Assembly (NCBI GenBank): GCA_002366775.1 | Contig: DFBW01000055.1 | Location: forward strand, 1-9,692 | Direction of reading: 5' to 3' | Length of the DNA stretch: 9,692 bases | Source: Roseovarius sp. UBA3070 | GTDB lineage: Bacteria > Pseudomonadota > Alphaproteobacteria > Rhodobacterales > Rhodobacteraceae | Shown here: positions 1 through 6,451 of the stretch, one piece after another | How the letters are laid out: the number at the start of each line of letters is the position of its first letter | Position numbering within the stretch: the stretch's first letter is position 1 | Notes under the pieces: generated by a model | The model's database searches: none | What the model saw: the letters and a program-made list of their open reading frames with translations, nothing else | What the model was told of the DNA's origin: nothing | Position numbers and translations under genes: made by a program

Positions 1-498
1 GGGCTTTATGGGCATGCGATTCATCTGGAACCGCGCGAGCGCGACCGGCTGGCCGAGGTCGGCGGCGCGCTGATCCATTGCCCGACATCAAACACGTTCA
101 TCGGCTCGGGCCTGTTTGATATGGCCGCGCGCATGGCCGAGGGGCAGCGCGTGGGCTTGGCCACAGACACTGGCGGCGGGTCGAGTTTTTCGATGCTGCG
201 CACCATGGCCGCCGCGTATGAGATTGGCCAGCTATCGGGCACGGCGCTGCACCCGGCGCAGCTGTTATGGCTGGCCACAGCCGGGTCTGCGGATGCTTTG
301 CATATGGGTGATAAGATCGGCAATATCGCGCCGGGTATGGAGGCTGATCTGGTCGTGCTTGACCTGGCCTCAACCCCGGCGATTGCCCAACGTGCCGCGC
401 GCGCGGCAAACATCTGGGAGGCCGTGTTTCCCACCATCATGATGGGGGATGACAGGGCGGTAAAGGCGGTGTGGGTGGCGGGCCAATCCACACCATAG
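1..498 (+). CDS. guaD: Guanine deaminase, C-terminal part (5' end outside window)
   Basis: This is the last 165 residues of a guanine deaminase, a zinc amidohydrolase that converts guanine to xanthine and ammonia in purine catabolism or salvage in the cytoplasm. The frame is open from base 1 and ends at TAG 496-498. Seen in the fragment: a GHAIHL segment (residues 4-9; the His is expected to be a metal or active-site ligand), CPTSN followed by the GSGLFD signature (about 35-40) typical of guanine deaminases, and ATDTGGG (54-60) with the Asp expected to ligate the metal at the end of beta strand 8. The tail has the usual amidohydrolase segment around 'GKIGN/GMEADLVVLD' (the second beta domain). 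The HxH motif and the start lie upstream of the window. The gene converges on the CAP gene that ends at 526, with no obvious terminator in the 27-base gap. Family assignment is firm; the guanine substrate is inferred from the signature motifs. Confidence 0.9.
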   Translation, partial: GLYGHAIHLEPRERDRLAEVGGALIHCPTSNTFIGSGLFDMAARMAEGQRVGLATDTGGGSSFSMLRTMAAAYEIGQLSGTALHPAQLLWLATAGSADALHMGDKIGNIAPGMEADLVVLDLASTPAIAQRAARAANIWEAVFPTIMMGDDRAVKAVWVAGQSTP

Positions 499-525
499 CG
501 CAGCATTTTCAAGTTGTGAGGCTGG

Positions 526-978
526 TCAGCACCCTGGTTGTCCAAGCACCAGCACATAGACATCGCCGGATCTGACGAGGCCAAACTCCGTCACCCTGGC
601 GTTCAACAGGTTCTTGCGGTGCGGCCCCGATGCCATCCAGCGCTCCAAAGCATTTGAAACCGACGTGTTCCCCTTGCTGATGTTCTCGGCGAAGGTGCAA
701 TATCGGTATCCTGCACGCTTGGCACGCTGGTGCGGTAAGCTACCATTCGATCCTTTATGCGAGAAAAAGTCATTTTTAGCCATATCTTTGGCGTGCGCTG
801 CTGCCAGGTCTGTCAAAGCCTTATTCACATGGATCGCCGCACGGCCTCTTTGGGCACGCAACGTGTTGATAGCATCTTGTGCGGCTGGTCCCTGATTTGA
901 AGTGCTTTGCGCCGATGCGGCGTGCGTCTCAAGCATCAGAACCGCACAAAACAACCAGACGATTGCAAAGTAATTCAT
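526..978 (-). CDS. Secreted CAP-domain (SCP/PR-1-like) protein, copy 1
   Basis: This is a 150-residue CAP-superfamily protein with a Sec signal peptide: hydrophobic residues 4-16, then an ASA|Q cleavage site after about residue 23, giving a periplasmic or secreted product. The start is ATG 978, preceded by GAGG at good spacing; a GTG at 993 is in frame but lacks such a site. The CAP core spans about 34-148. The four expected pocket residues are visible: His62 (AHAKD), Glu98 (FAEN), His120 (GPHRKN) and Glu131 (TEFG). Cys94 and the C-terminal Cys150 may form a disulfide. It is a clear paralogue of the neighbour at 1016-1510, sharing the RYC..AEN, RWM.S..HR.N.L, VTEFGL and LVLG.PGC blocks. The gap to that gene is 37 bases on the same strand, so co-transcription is likely. 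Bacterial CAP proteins have been linked to cell-envelope or adhesion roles, but the function here is unknown. Confidence 0.88.
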   Translation of the reverse strand: MNYFAIVWLFCAVLMLETHAASAQSTSNQGPAAQDAINTLRAQRGRAAIHVNKALTDLAAAHAKDMAKNDFFSHKGSNGSLPHQRAKRAGYRYCTFAENISKGNTSVSNALERWMASGPHRKNLLNARVTEFGLVRSGDVYVLVLGQPGC

Positions 979-1015
979 TTTATCCTCATTCACAGGAACG
1001 CGATTTCAGCATAGG

Positions 1016-1510
1016 TTAACACCCCGGCGTGCCCAAAACCAGCACCCAGAGGTTGCCCGCCCCCCGGGCCAGCCCGAACTCTGTCACCTGCCCATGCAGT
1101 ACATTGCGCCGGTGCACCGGCGAAGTCATCCATTGTTGCAATACATTGTCAAAGCTGGATTGCCCCTTGGCCAGGTTCTCGGCGACATGGCAATAGGCAT
1201 AGCCCTGCGCACGGGTGCGATCGACAAACGTGTCCCCGTTCGAGCTGACATGCCCAAAAAAACCATTGGCCATCATATCGCGGGCATGACCACTGGCGAC
1301 CCGCTCCAGGGTTGCATTGGGCTGCAATGCGCCCAGCCCGTGTTGGGCGCGAAGGGCATTTAGGGCATGGGCATGGGAGGCACTGGTGATTTGCACAGCG
1401 CCAGTGACCGGGGCGGAATGGCTGGTGGCAACTGGGTCCTGCACGGTGACACAAGCACTCAGAGCGGCGCAGATCATCAGGCACAACATGCAGGCAACAG
1501 ATCGGATCAT
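1016..1510 (-). CDS. CAP-domain lipoprotein, copy 2
   Basis: This is a 164-residue CAP-superfamily protein with an N-terminal lipoprotein signal: Arg3, a hydrophobic stretch, then lipobox LSAC (17-20), so lipidation at Cys20 is predicted. Val at +2 would favour the outer membrane under the enterobacterial rule, which may not hold here. The CAP domain covers about 48-162 and keeps His75 (GHARD), Glu111 (VAEN), His133 (PVHRRN) and Glu144 (TEFG); Cys107 and terminal Cys164 could pair. The start ATG 1510 has an AAGGAAG ribosome site about 7 bases upstream. It lies 30 bases after the stop of the amidohydrolase gene and 37 bases before the start of its paralogue, so the three are probably one transcript. 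The two CAP proteins are strongly similar through the domain but differ in their export signals: one is likely membrane-anchored, the other soluble. No specific activity can be named. Confidence 0.9.
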   Translation of the reverse strand: MIRSVACMLCLMICAALSACVTVQDPVATSHSAPVTGAVQITSASHAHALNALRAQHGLGALQPNATLERVASGHARDMMANGFFGHVSSNGDTFVDRTRAQGYAYCHVAENLAKGQSSFDNVLQQWMTSPVHRRNVLHGQVTEFGLARGAGNLWVLVLGTPGC

Positions 1511-1540
1511 TTACAGGCTTCCTTTTGTGTTGCCACCACG

Positions 1541-2878
1541 CTACCGCTCTGCCAATTGCCGCGCCAGCGTGTTTTGCCTCTCAACAGCTTTAGGCAGGTC
1601 AATGGTGGTGATCTGGCCCTCGGCCACGATCCTGCGCCCCTCCACCAGCAAATCACGCACACGAGTGGGCCCGGCCAGCAGTAACGCGGCCGGGTCCCAG
1701 CTGCCGGCAGCTTCAATGCCGCTTACATCCCAGATGGCGATATCGGCGCGTTTGCCGGGGCTGATCTGCCCCAGATCGGGGCGCCCCAGCACTTGCGCAC
1801 CGCCACGCGTGGCAATCTCTAACGCTTCGCGCGCGCTCATGGCATCGGCGCCGTTTGCCACGCGTTGCAACAGCATGGATTGGCGCGCCTCGGCCACCAG
1901 ATTGCCTGAGTCATTGCTGGCGGACCCATCAACCCCAAGGCCCACTGGCACTACTGCATCGCGCATCGCCCGCACCGGGGCTATCCCGCTGCCCAGACGA
2001 CAGTTGGAACAAGGGCAATGCGCCACTCCGGTGCGGGTTTTTGCAAACAGATCAATCTCTTGCGGGTTCAGCTTCACGCAATGGGCATGCCAGACATCCG
2101 CGCCGGTCCATCCCAGGCTTTCGGCATATTCACCCGGACGGCAGCCAAATTGCGCAAGGGAATAGGCAATGTCTTCGTCATTTTCAGCCAGATGAGTGTG
2201 CAGCATCACGCCTTTGTCACGCGCCAGCAAAGCCGCATCGCGCATCAGCTCACGGCTGACAGAAAACGGTGAACAAGGCGCAACGCCCACGCGGCACATC
2301 GCCCCCTCAGCGGCGTCATGAAAGGCATCAATCACCCGGATGCAATCGTTCAAAATTGCGGCCTCATCCTCAACCAGACTGTCAGGGGGCAAGCCGCCGG
2401 CGGCTTCACCAATGCTCATCGCGCCGCGGGTGGGGTGAAACCGCAAACCAACCTCAGCGGCGGCATGAATGGTATCCTCCAACCGGGCGCCATTTGGATA
2501 AAGATACAAGTGATCCGAACTGAGAGTGCAGCCCGACAGTGCCAGTTCAGCCAGGCCAATCTGGGTTGAAACATGCATCTCTTCGGGGCCAAACCGCGCC
2601 CAGATCGGATAGAGTGTTTTCAACCAGCCAAACAACAGTGCGTCCTGCCCGCCCGGCACCGCGCGGGTGAGGGTCTGATAGAGGTGATGGTGGGTGTTGA
2701 TCAGCCCCGGCGTCACCAGACAACCGATGGCGTTGATCGTTTCGCCAGCGTGCTGCACCCCCTGCCCCACAGCCGCAATCACACCATCCCGGATCAGGAT
2801 ATCGGCACCGCGCAGCTCGTGGCGCGCATCATTCATGGTCAGCAAATGATCAGCGTTTTGGATCAGAAGGTCAGTCAT
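1541..2878 (-). CDS. 8-oxoguanine deaminase-type amidohydrolase
   Basis: This is a 445-residue cytoplasmic metal-dependent hydrolase of the amidohydrolase superfamily (cog0402, AtzA/TrzN/8-oxoguanine deaminase group). Visible motifs are HxH at 63-65 (NTHHHL), HTHLAE at 227-232 giving metal His229 and catalytic Glu232, WHAHC at 263-267, and VDGSASND at 316-323 with metal Asp317. The segment RGAMSIGEAAGGLPPD (151-166) resembles the signature region of 8-oxoguanine deaminases of the Pseudomonas PA0142 type, which convert 8-oxoguanine to urate and ammonia. The substrate is therefore inferred, and related enzymes act on other aminopurines or triazines. ATG 2878 follows an AGGAAAGG ribosome site. 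The neighbouring guanine deaminase supports a purine-degradation role. It probably heads the transcript carrying the two CAP genes (30-base gap); the upstream phosphatase gene ends 106 bases away. Confidence 0.88.
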   Translation of the reverse strand: MTDLLIQNADHLLTMNDARHELRGADILIRDGVIAAVGQGVQHAGETINAIGCLVTPGLINTHHHLYQTLTRAVPGGQDALLFGWLKTLYPIWARFGPEEMHVSTQIGLAELALSGCTLSSDHLYLYPNGARLEDTIHAAAEVGLRFHPTRGAMSIGEAAGGLPPDSLVEDEAAILNDCIRVIDAFHDAAEGAMCRVGVAPCSPFSVSRELMRDAALLARDKGVMLHTHLAENDEDIAYSLAQFGCRPGEYAESLGWTGADVWHAHCVKLNPQEIDLFAKTRTGVAHCPCSNCRLGSGIAPVRAMRDAVVPVGLGVDGSASNDSGNLVAEARQSMLLQRVANGADAMSAREALEIATRGGAQVLGRPDLGQISPGKRADIAIWDVSGIEAAGSWDPAALLLAGPTRVRDLLVEGRRIVAEGQITTIDLPKAVERQNTLARQLAER

Positions 2879-2883
2879 AGCAG

Positions 2884-2937
2884 GCCCTTTCCTGGGGTCC
2901 GCCCTCTCATCTGGTGGGGTGCAGGGCGGAAAAGGGC
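2884..2937. promoter_or_regulatory. Nested inverted repeat upstream of the deaminase gene
   Basis: Two pairs of arms nest around one axis. CCGCCCT (2899-2905) pairs with AGGGCGG (2923-2929), and GCCCTTT (2884-2890) pairs with AAAGGGC (2931-2937), with an internal loop of 8 bases on one side and 1 on the other. It sits between the phosphatase stop (2985) and the deaminase start (2878). Its left arm overlaps the deaminase ribosome-binding region, so on the - strand transcript the fold would occlude it. There is no U-run, so it does not look like a standard terminator. A regulatory role is inference only. Confidence 0.35.
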
Positions 2938-2984
2938 AAAGAGCCTTGCAGCACTCTCAGCTTAGCGTGATGTGGCGGTGCGGC

Positions 2985-3776
2985 TCAAGAATAAGTGGAC
3001 AGGATGGCCAATGCGGCGGCGTGCTGCTCGGCCCCTGCGGCTGCTAAAACGCGCCCGCCGTCATGCACTTTGCCGCCCTGCCAATCAGTGACAATGCCAC
3101 CTGCGGCCTCAATCACTGCGATCGGGGCCTGGATATCATACGAATTCAGGCCTGCCTCGATCACCAGATCAATCTGGCCTGCCGCCAACAGGGCATAGGC
3201 ATAGCAATCCATGCCATAGCGGGTCAGTTTCACCTGGCTGGACACGGCCTTGAAGGCAGCACCTTCCCAGTCTTCGCCGACTTCGGGGAAGGTGGTGAAC
3301 AAAATCGCCTCGCTAAGGGGGCCATTTCCGCGTGTCTCAAGGGGGTGTTTGCCCAGCGGCCCATTTACCTCGGCCCGGCCAAGCCCGCCTTCAAAGCGCT
3401 CTCCGATGTAGGGCTGATCCACAATCCCATATATCGGACCATTTTCGTCTGAAACCGCGATCAAAACCCCCCAAGTGGGGGTGCCCGACAAAAATCCACG
3501 AGTGCCATCAATCGGATCAAGCACCCAGGTAAGGCCAGACGTGCCTTTAGTCAGCCCAAACTCCTCGCCCAGGATCGAATCGCCTGGGCGCAATTTGGTC
3601 AGCAACTCACGCATCACACGTTCGACTGCGCGGTCGCCTTCGGTGACAGGATCAAAGCCAGAGCCCGCCAGTTTGTTGTCTGCGGCAAGGCCCGCGGCCC
3701 TAAAGAATGGCAAAACCGCCCCGCGGGCCGCATCAGCCAGCGCATGGGCGGTTTCAATAATGTGTTCAGTTTGCAT
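2985..3776 (-). CDS. hisN: Inositol monophosphatase family protein, histidinol-phosphatase (HisN)-like
   Basis: This is a 263-residue Mg2+-dependent phosphatase of the inositol monophosphatase superfamily, cytoplasmic and without a signal peptide. Motifs in order are DPVTEGDRAVE (42-52), GEEFG (70-74), the metal-binding DPIDGTRGF (87-95) and YDIQAPIAVIEAAGG (213-227), which carries the second-motif Asp214. The GTRGFLSGTPTWGVLIA stretch follows the pattern of HisN-type histidinol-phosphate phosphatases (last phosphatase step of histidine synthesis), so that is the preferred function. Broad inositol-phosphatase activity cannot be excluded. The start ATG 3776 is chosen because it matches family N-termini and follows a G-rich run; a GTG at 3794 would add six residues. 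It lies downstream of the XRE regulator on the same strand with a gap of about 60 bases. No other his genes are visible. Confidence 0.85.
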   Translation of the reverse strand: MQTEHIIETAHALADAARGAVLPFFRAAGLAADNKLAGSGFDPVTEGDRAVERVMRELLTKLRPGDSILGEEFGLTKGTSGLTWVLDPIDGTRGFLSGTPTWGVLIAVSDENGPIYGIVDQPYIGERFEGGLGRAEVNGPLGKHPLETRGNGPLSEAILFTTFPEVGEDWEGAAFKAVSSQVKLTRYGMDCYAYALLAAGQIDLVIEAGLNSYDIQAPIAVIEAAGGIVTDWQGGKVHDGGRVLAAAGAEQHAAALAILSTYS

Positions 3777-3793
3777 GATGCCCCCGGCGCTCA

Positions 3794-3822
3794 CCCCGCG
3801 TGTTGGGGTATGAGTAGCGGGG
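3794..3822. promoter_or_regulatory. Inverted repeat between XRE regulator and phosphatase genes
   Basis: CCCCGC (3794-3799) and GCGGGG (3817-3822) are perfect 6-base arms around 17 bases. A second GGGG (3805-3808) inside the loop could pair with the same CCCC. The repeat sits in the gap between the regulator stop (3836) and the phosphatase start (3776) on the - strand transcript. No U-run follows, so it could be a weak attenuator, an mRNA-processing hairpin or nothing. Confidence 0.3.
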
Positions 3823-3835
3823 AAATCACATCACC

Positions 3836-4207
3836 TCAAGCGACGTCGCTGAGCACGCGCGCCAATTCAAACAATCGCCGACGTTGGTTTTCCGGGATCG
3901 CATAATAGGAGCGCACCAAATCCAGCGCTTCTTTATCGCCCATCAGATCCCCTGGTACTTGATCTGAACCGGATTTCTGGTCTGCATCCGTCTCAAGCCC
4001 TTCAAAGAAAAAGCTGATTTGAACGTCCAGCGTATCGGCAATATCCCACAACCTAGAGGCGCTAACGCGGTTCGCGCCGGTTTCATACTTCTGAATCTGC
4101 TGGAACTTGATCCCAACACGTTCGGCCAATTGTTGCTGGGTCATTCCCACCAACCAGCGCCGATGCCGAATACGTTTGCCAACATGCACATCAACTGGGT
4201 GCGGCAT
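3836..4207 (-). CDS. XRE-family transcriptional regulator (PraR/PhrR-like)
   Basis: This is a 123-residue DNA-binding regulator. A Cro/C1-type helix-turn-helix fills about residues 9-66: VGKRIRHRRWLVGMTQQQLA, then VGIKFQQIQKYETGANRVSASRLWDIADTLD. It is followed by SFFFEGL (65-71), an acidic linker, and a C-terminal helix around RSYYAIPENQRRRLFELARVL. The IKFQQIQKYE...NRVSASRL pattern followed by SFFF is that of alphaproteobacterial regulators such as PraR/PhrR, which control symbiosis, stress or quorum-sensing genes in rhizobia. The target here is unknown. The start ATG 4207 is chosen because AAGGAGAGG lies directly upstream; the frame stays open for 47 more codons to 4348 but that extension is not protein-like. 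It is divergent from the quinone oxidoreductase gene across a dyad-rich region, which suggests autoregulation or control of that gene (inference). The phosphatase gene follows on the same strand. Confidence 0.9.
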   Translation of the reverse strand: MPHPVDVHVGKRIRHRRWLVGMTQQQLAERVGIKFQQIQKYETGANRVSASRLWDIADTLDVQISFFFEGLETDADQKSGSDQVPGDLMGDKEALDLVRSYYAIPENQRRRLFELARVLSDVA

Positions 4208-4549
4208 TTCCCTCTCCTTTTTAAAAACATGGTCGTCCACGATTGTCAGGTCGAACAAATATCGAACCGCTAAAGGAGCCAGCAAAGCCCCCGGATGCTG
4301 CCCATCCCTAAACACGGCGGAAGGTATCATTTTGGTACTAAAAAACAATAACTTTCGCTACCCGAATGGGGTATTACCTAAATAAAGGCACAATCTACGC
4401 GAGAACCTATCCAACAAGATAGGGCGCGCCCTGTTTTAAGAGGTGTGCCGCATGATTGGCGTGGCAAATTTCACCTTACAATTCTATGAAGAAACGACTT
4501 TCATTATAGTTAACCACTCTGGTTCACTGTCTTTTTTTAGGAAACATTG
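4208..4549. promoter_or_regulatory. Divergent intergenic region rich in dyads
   Basis: This 342-base stretch separates the XRE regulator (-) from the quinone oxidoreductase gene (+) and is more AT-rich than its flanks. It contains an imperfect dyad ATTGT/ACAAAT near 4242-4260, GGTA boxes at 4323 and 4334 (11 bases apart, one helical turn), TACCC-GAATG-GGGTA (4359-4373) overlapping GGTATTACC (4370-4378), and the overlapping dyads at 4406-4432. These are candidate operators, possibly for the XRE regulator itself. A TATAGT at 4505-4510 could be a -10 box for the + gene but lacks a good -35. Exact promoters cannot be fixed by eye. Confidence 0.4.
4406..4432. repeat. Two overlapping perfect palindromes
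   Basis: CCTATC (4406-4411) and GATAGG (4418-4423) form 6-base arms around a 6-base spacer. AGGGCGCGCCCT (4421-4432) is a perfect 12-base palindrome sharing bases 4421-4423 with the first. As RNA the two folds would compete; as DNA they would be two adjacent operators. A GTTTT run follows the second palindrome. They lie about 120 bases before the oxidoreductase start and just upstream of a small candidate ORF. Confidence 0.5.
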
Positions 4550-4550
4550 A
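4452..4550 (+). CDS. Candidate 32-residue leader ORF before quinone oxidoreductase
   Basis: A short ORF starts at ATG 4452, preceded by AAGAGGTG (4438-4445) at six-base spacing, which is a good ribosome site. It runs 32 codons (MIGVANFTLQFYEE..., ending FFRKH) and stops at TGA 4548-4550. The stop shares one base with the oxidoreductase ATG (TGATG), an arrangement typical of translational coupling. The ribosome site of the oxidoreductase (AGGA 4539-4542) lies inside the ORF. Against it: the codons are AT-rich like the surrounding intergenic DNA, and no known family is recognised. If transcription starts at the possible -10 at 4505 it would not be translated. It may be a leader peptide or chance. 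Confidence 0.25.
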   Translation: MIGVANFTLQFYEETTFIIVNHSGSLSFFRKH

Positions 4551-5512
4551 TGCGCGCCTATATGATTCTCTCTGACGGGGCCTCCCCGGAGTTAACAGAC
4601 ACCCCAATGCCTGAGCCGCAACAGGGCGAGCTGCGATTGCGCATTGGGGCATGTGGTCTGAACTTTGCTGATTTATTGATGGTGACGGGTCAATATCAGG
4701 ATACGCCTGCCGCGCCATTCACGCTGGGCATGGAGGCGGCTGGTGTCGTAGACGCGCTTGGCCCTGACACGATTGGCCCGGCGGTTGGCAGCCGCGTGGC
4801 GGTGTTTGGCGGACAAGGCGGGTTGGCTGAATATGGCTGCTTTGATGCCTCACGCGCGGTGCCATTGCCCGACACCATGAGTTTTGAACAGGCGGCGGCA
4901 TTTTTGATCGCCTATGGCACCAGCCATGTCGCGCTGGATTACAAGGCCAGGTTGCAACCGGGCGAAACCCTGTTGGTTCTGGGGGCCGCAGGTGGTGTTG
5001 GCCTGACCGCGGTGGAGATCGGCAAACTCATGGGGGCCAATGTGATCGCCTGCGCGCGCGGGGCCGATAAGCTGGAGGTGTGCCGCCAAGCGGGCGCTGA
5101 CCATCTGATCGACGCCAAATCGCAGGATATTCTGGCCGAGTGCAAGGCATTGGGCGGCGTGGATGTGGTCTATGACCCGGTGGGTGGCGATCAGTTCAAA
5201 GCGGCCTTTCGGGCCTGCAACCCCGAGGCCCGTATCCTGAGCATCGGCTTTGCCTCGGGCGAGGTGCCCAAAGTGCCGGCCAATCATCTCCTGGTCAAAA
5301 ACCTCAGTGTTATGGGGTTTTATTGGGGGGGGTATTTGAAATTCAAACCCCAAGTGGTCACCGACAGCCTTGCCACCCTGATGGGCTGGTTTGAACAAGG
5401 TCGCCTGACGCCGCACATCAGCCACACCTTGCCGTTGGAGCGCACAGGCGAAGCGCTGGAGCTGCTGCGCACGCGCAAATCAACCGGCAAAGTGGTGATC
5501 ACGCTTCCCTGA
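4550..5512 (+). CDS. Zinc-independent NAD(P)H:quinone oxidoreductase family protein
   Basis: This is a 320-residue medium-chain dehydrogenase/reductase of the quinone oxidoreductase type, probably cytosolic, using NADPH to reduce quinones or enones. The N-terminal GroES-like domain covers about 1-120: GLNFADLLMVTGQYQ at 36-50 and the LGMEAAGVV segment at 59-67, without the Cys/His ligands of zinc alcohol dehydrogenases. The Rossmann domain has LVLGAAGGVGLTAVE (142-155) with the nucleotide-binding AAGGVG, followed by DVVYDPVGG (205-213). The C-terminus returns to the catalytic domain (LPLERTGEALELLRTRKSTGKVVI), the usual ending of the family. The start is ATG 4550, seven bases after AGGA; an in-frame TTG directly before it is less likely. 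The gene overlaps the convergent LysR gene by 14 bases. The true substrate cannot be read from sequence. It is divergent from the XRE regulator, which may control it. Confidence 0.9.
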   Translation: MRAYMILSDGASPELTDTPMPEPQQGELRLRIGACGLNFADLLMVTGQYQDTPAAPFTLGMEAAGVVDALGPDTIGPAVGSRVAVFGGQGGLAEYGCFDASRAVPLPDTMSFEQAAAFLIAYGTSHVALDYKARLQPGETLLVLGAAGGVGLTAVEIGKLMGANVIACARGADKLEVCRQAGADHLIDAKSQDILAECKALGGVDVVYDPVGGDQFKAAFRACNPEARILSIGFASGEVPKVPANHLLVKNLSVMGFYWGGYLKFKPQVVTDSLATLMGWFEQGRLTPHISHTLPLERTGEALELLRTRKSTGKVVITLP

Positions 5513-6377
5513 TGGCCATTGGCGCACGGGCGCAGAAACCTTCACGCACCATTTCCGCCAGCTTGGCCACCAGTTCGTTACGCGGAGTGCAGGCCCCATA
5601 AACGTTGATCCTTTGCGTGCCCAGATCCGGCAGGCCACTACCGGGTGGGATCATTTCCAGCTGTCGTGGCGAGCTGCCCTCCAGTATGGTCATGACGCCG
5701 AGGTCGGCGCTGGCCGTGGCTTCGATTGCGCCATCGGAATTTGAATCAATGGCCGTTTCCCAAGGGATGCCGTGGTCATCCAGCTCTTTGATCACGCGGG
5801 ATCGGAACAGGCAGTTGCGGCAATTGGCCAAGGGAAGCGGGCGTTTCTTATAGGCCGTGCCCCCCGGTGCCCCATACCAAAGCAGCGGCAGTTTGGTCAG
5901 CGTTTCACCGCCAGGCCCGGCGTTTGTTTCGGTGGTCAGGATCAAATCAACCTCACCCCGGCCGTATGATTCAAGCAAGGCGGTTGAGTAAGACGAGCTG
6001 AGCTGCACCCGCACACGGGGGTAAGCCGCATTAAAGCGTTTCAGCACCTTGGGAATGATCGGATAGATGATGTCATGCGGCACACCAAAGGTGATCTCAC
6101 CCTCCCAGACTTGATCAGTCAGGCGGCTCACGGCCTCGTCGTTCATTTCAACCAACCGTTTGGCATAACTCAGAAGTTGCTCGCCTGAAGCCGTCAAACC
6201 GATTTTGCGATTGCTGCGATCCAGCAATGAAATATCCAATGCCTCTTCCAGGCGTTTCAGCTGCATCGACACCGCCGATTGCGTAAGGTTTAGTGCCGCC
6301 GCCGCGCGTGTCACCCCGCCATGCTCTGAGACCGCAAGGAAAGAGCGCAGGGTGGTCATGTCCAAATTTCGTATCAT
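5499..6377 (-). CDS. LysR-family transcriptional regulator
   Basis: This is a 292-residue LysR-type regulator. The winged helix-turn-helix is at about 7-66: LRSFLAVSEHGGVTRAAAAL, then LTQSAVSMQLKRLEEALD, then LLDRSNRKIGLTASGEQLL. A linker helix follows, and an effector-binding domain begins near residue 94 (ITFGVPHDII...) and includes LILTTE and SADLGVMTILEG. The start ATG 6377 has AGGAAA five to six bases upstream; a GTG immediately before it is in frame, and an internal ATG six codons on is a weaker alternative. Its last bases overlap the convergent oxidoreductase gene by 14. It is divergent from the DUF1127 gene with about 119 bases between, so it likely represses itself and may control that neighbour. 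The effector is unknown. The N-domain is unmistakable; the target is inference. Confidence 0.93.
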   Translation of the reverse strand: MIRNLDMTTLRSFLAVSEHGGVTRAAAALNLTQSAVSMQLKRLEEALDISLLDRSNRKIGLTASGEQLLSYAKRLVEMNDEAVSRLTDQVWEGEITFGVPHDIIYPIIPKVLKRFNAAYPRVRVQLSSSYSTALLESYGRGEVDLILTTETNAGPGGETLTKLPLLWYGAPGGTAYKKRPLPLANCRNCLFRSRVIKELDDHGIPWETAIDSNSDGAIEATASADLGVMTILEGSSPRQLEMIPPGSGLPDLGTQRINVYGACTPRNELVAKLAEMVREGFCARAPMAIREA

Positions 6378-6417
6378 CACATTTCCTGATGTATCACTTC
6401 ACAATCATTCGTTTTCA

Positions 6418-6451
6418 ATATGACGCATTCTACCGCATATATCAACATATG
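6418..6451. promoter_or_regulatory. ATATG/CATAT half-site cluster between lysR-type gene and DUF1127 gene
   Basis: Three pentamers alternate in orientation: ATATG (6418-6422), CATAT (6436-6440) and ATATG (6447-6451), forming inverted repeats with 13- and 6-base spacers. They sit centrally in the 119-base divergent region (6378-6496), where a LysR-type protein would be expected to bind. The AT-rich stretch could also supply the -10 box of either gene. Assignment as operator is inference. Confidence 0.35.

Noticed and set aside
979..993. GTG 993 as start of the CAP protein copy 1
   Set aside because: ATG 978 has GAGG at ideal spacing and gives a cleaner signal peptide; the extra residues are acidic (NED) before the signal.
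1317..2165. A 282-codon open frame on + opposite the deaminase gene
   Set aside because: It is antisense to a clear amidohydrolase gene with all catalytic motifs; its translation is rich in Arg, Ser and Pro without family features, as expected for a shadow of a GC-rich gene.
3777..3794. GTG 3794 as start of the phosphatase
   Set aside because: No ribosome site precedes it and the six added residues are not typical of the family; ATG 3776 preferred, though not proven.
4208..4348. Longer N-terminus for the XRE regulator (start at 4348)
   Set aside because: AAGGAGAGG sits right before ATG 4207, homologues start at the MPHPVDVHVG-like segment, and the extension spans AT-rich dyad-bearing intergenic DNA.
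4421..4440. AGGGCGCGCCCT followed by GTTTT as an intrinsic terminator
   Set aside because: The T-run is only four bases and the palindrome leaves a four-base loop with a short strong stem; no gene ends upstream on + to be terminated there.
4850..5425. A 191-codon open frame on - inside the oxidoreductase gene
   Set aside because: It lies wholly antisense to a well-recognised MDR gene and has no recognisable domain.
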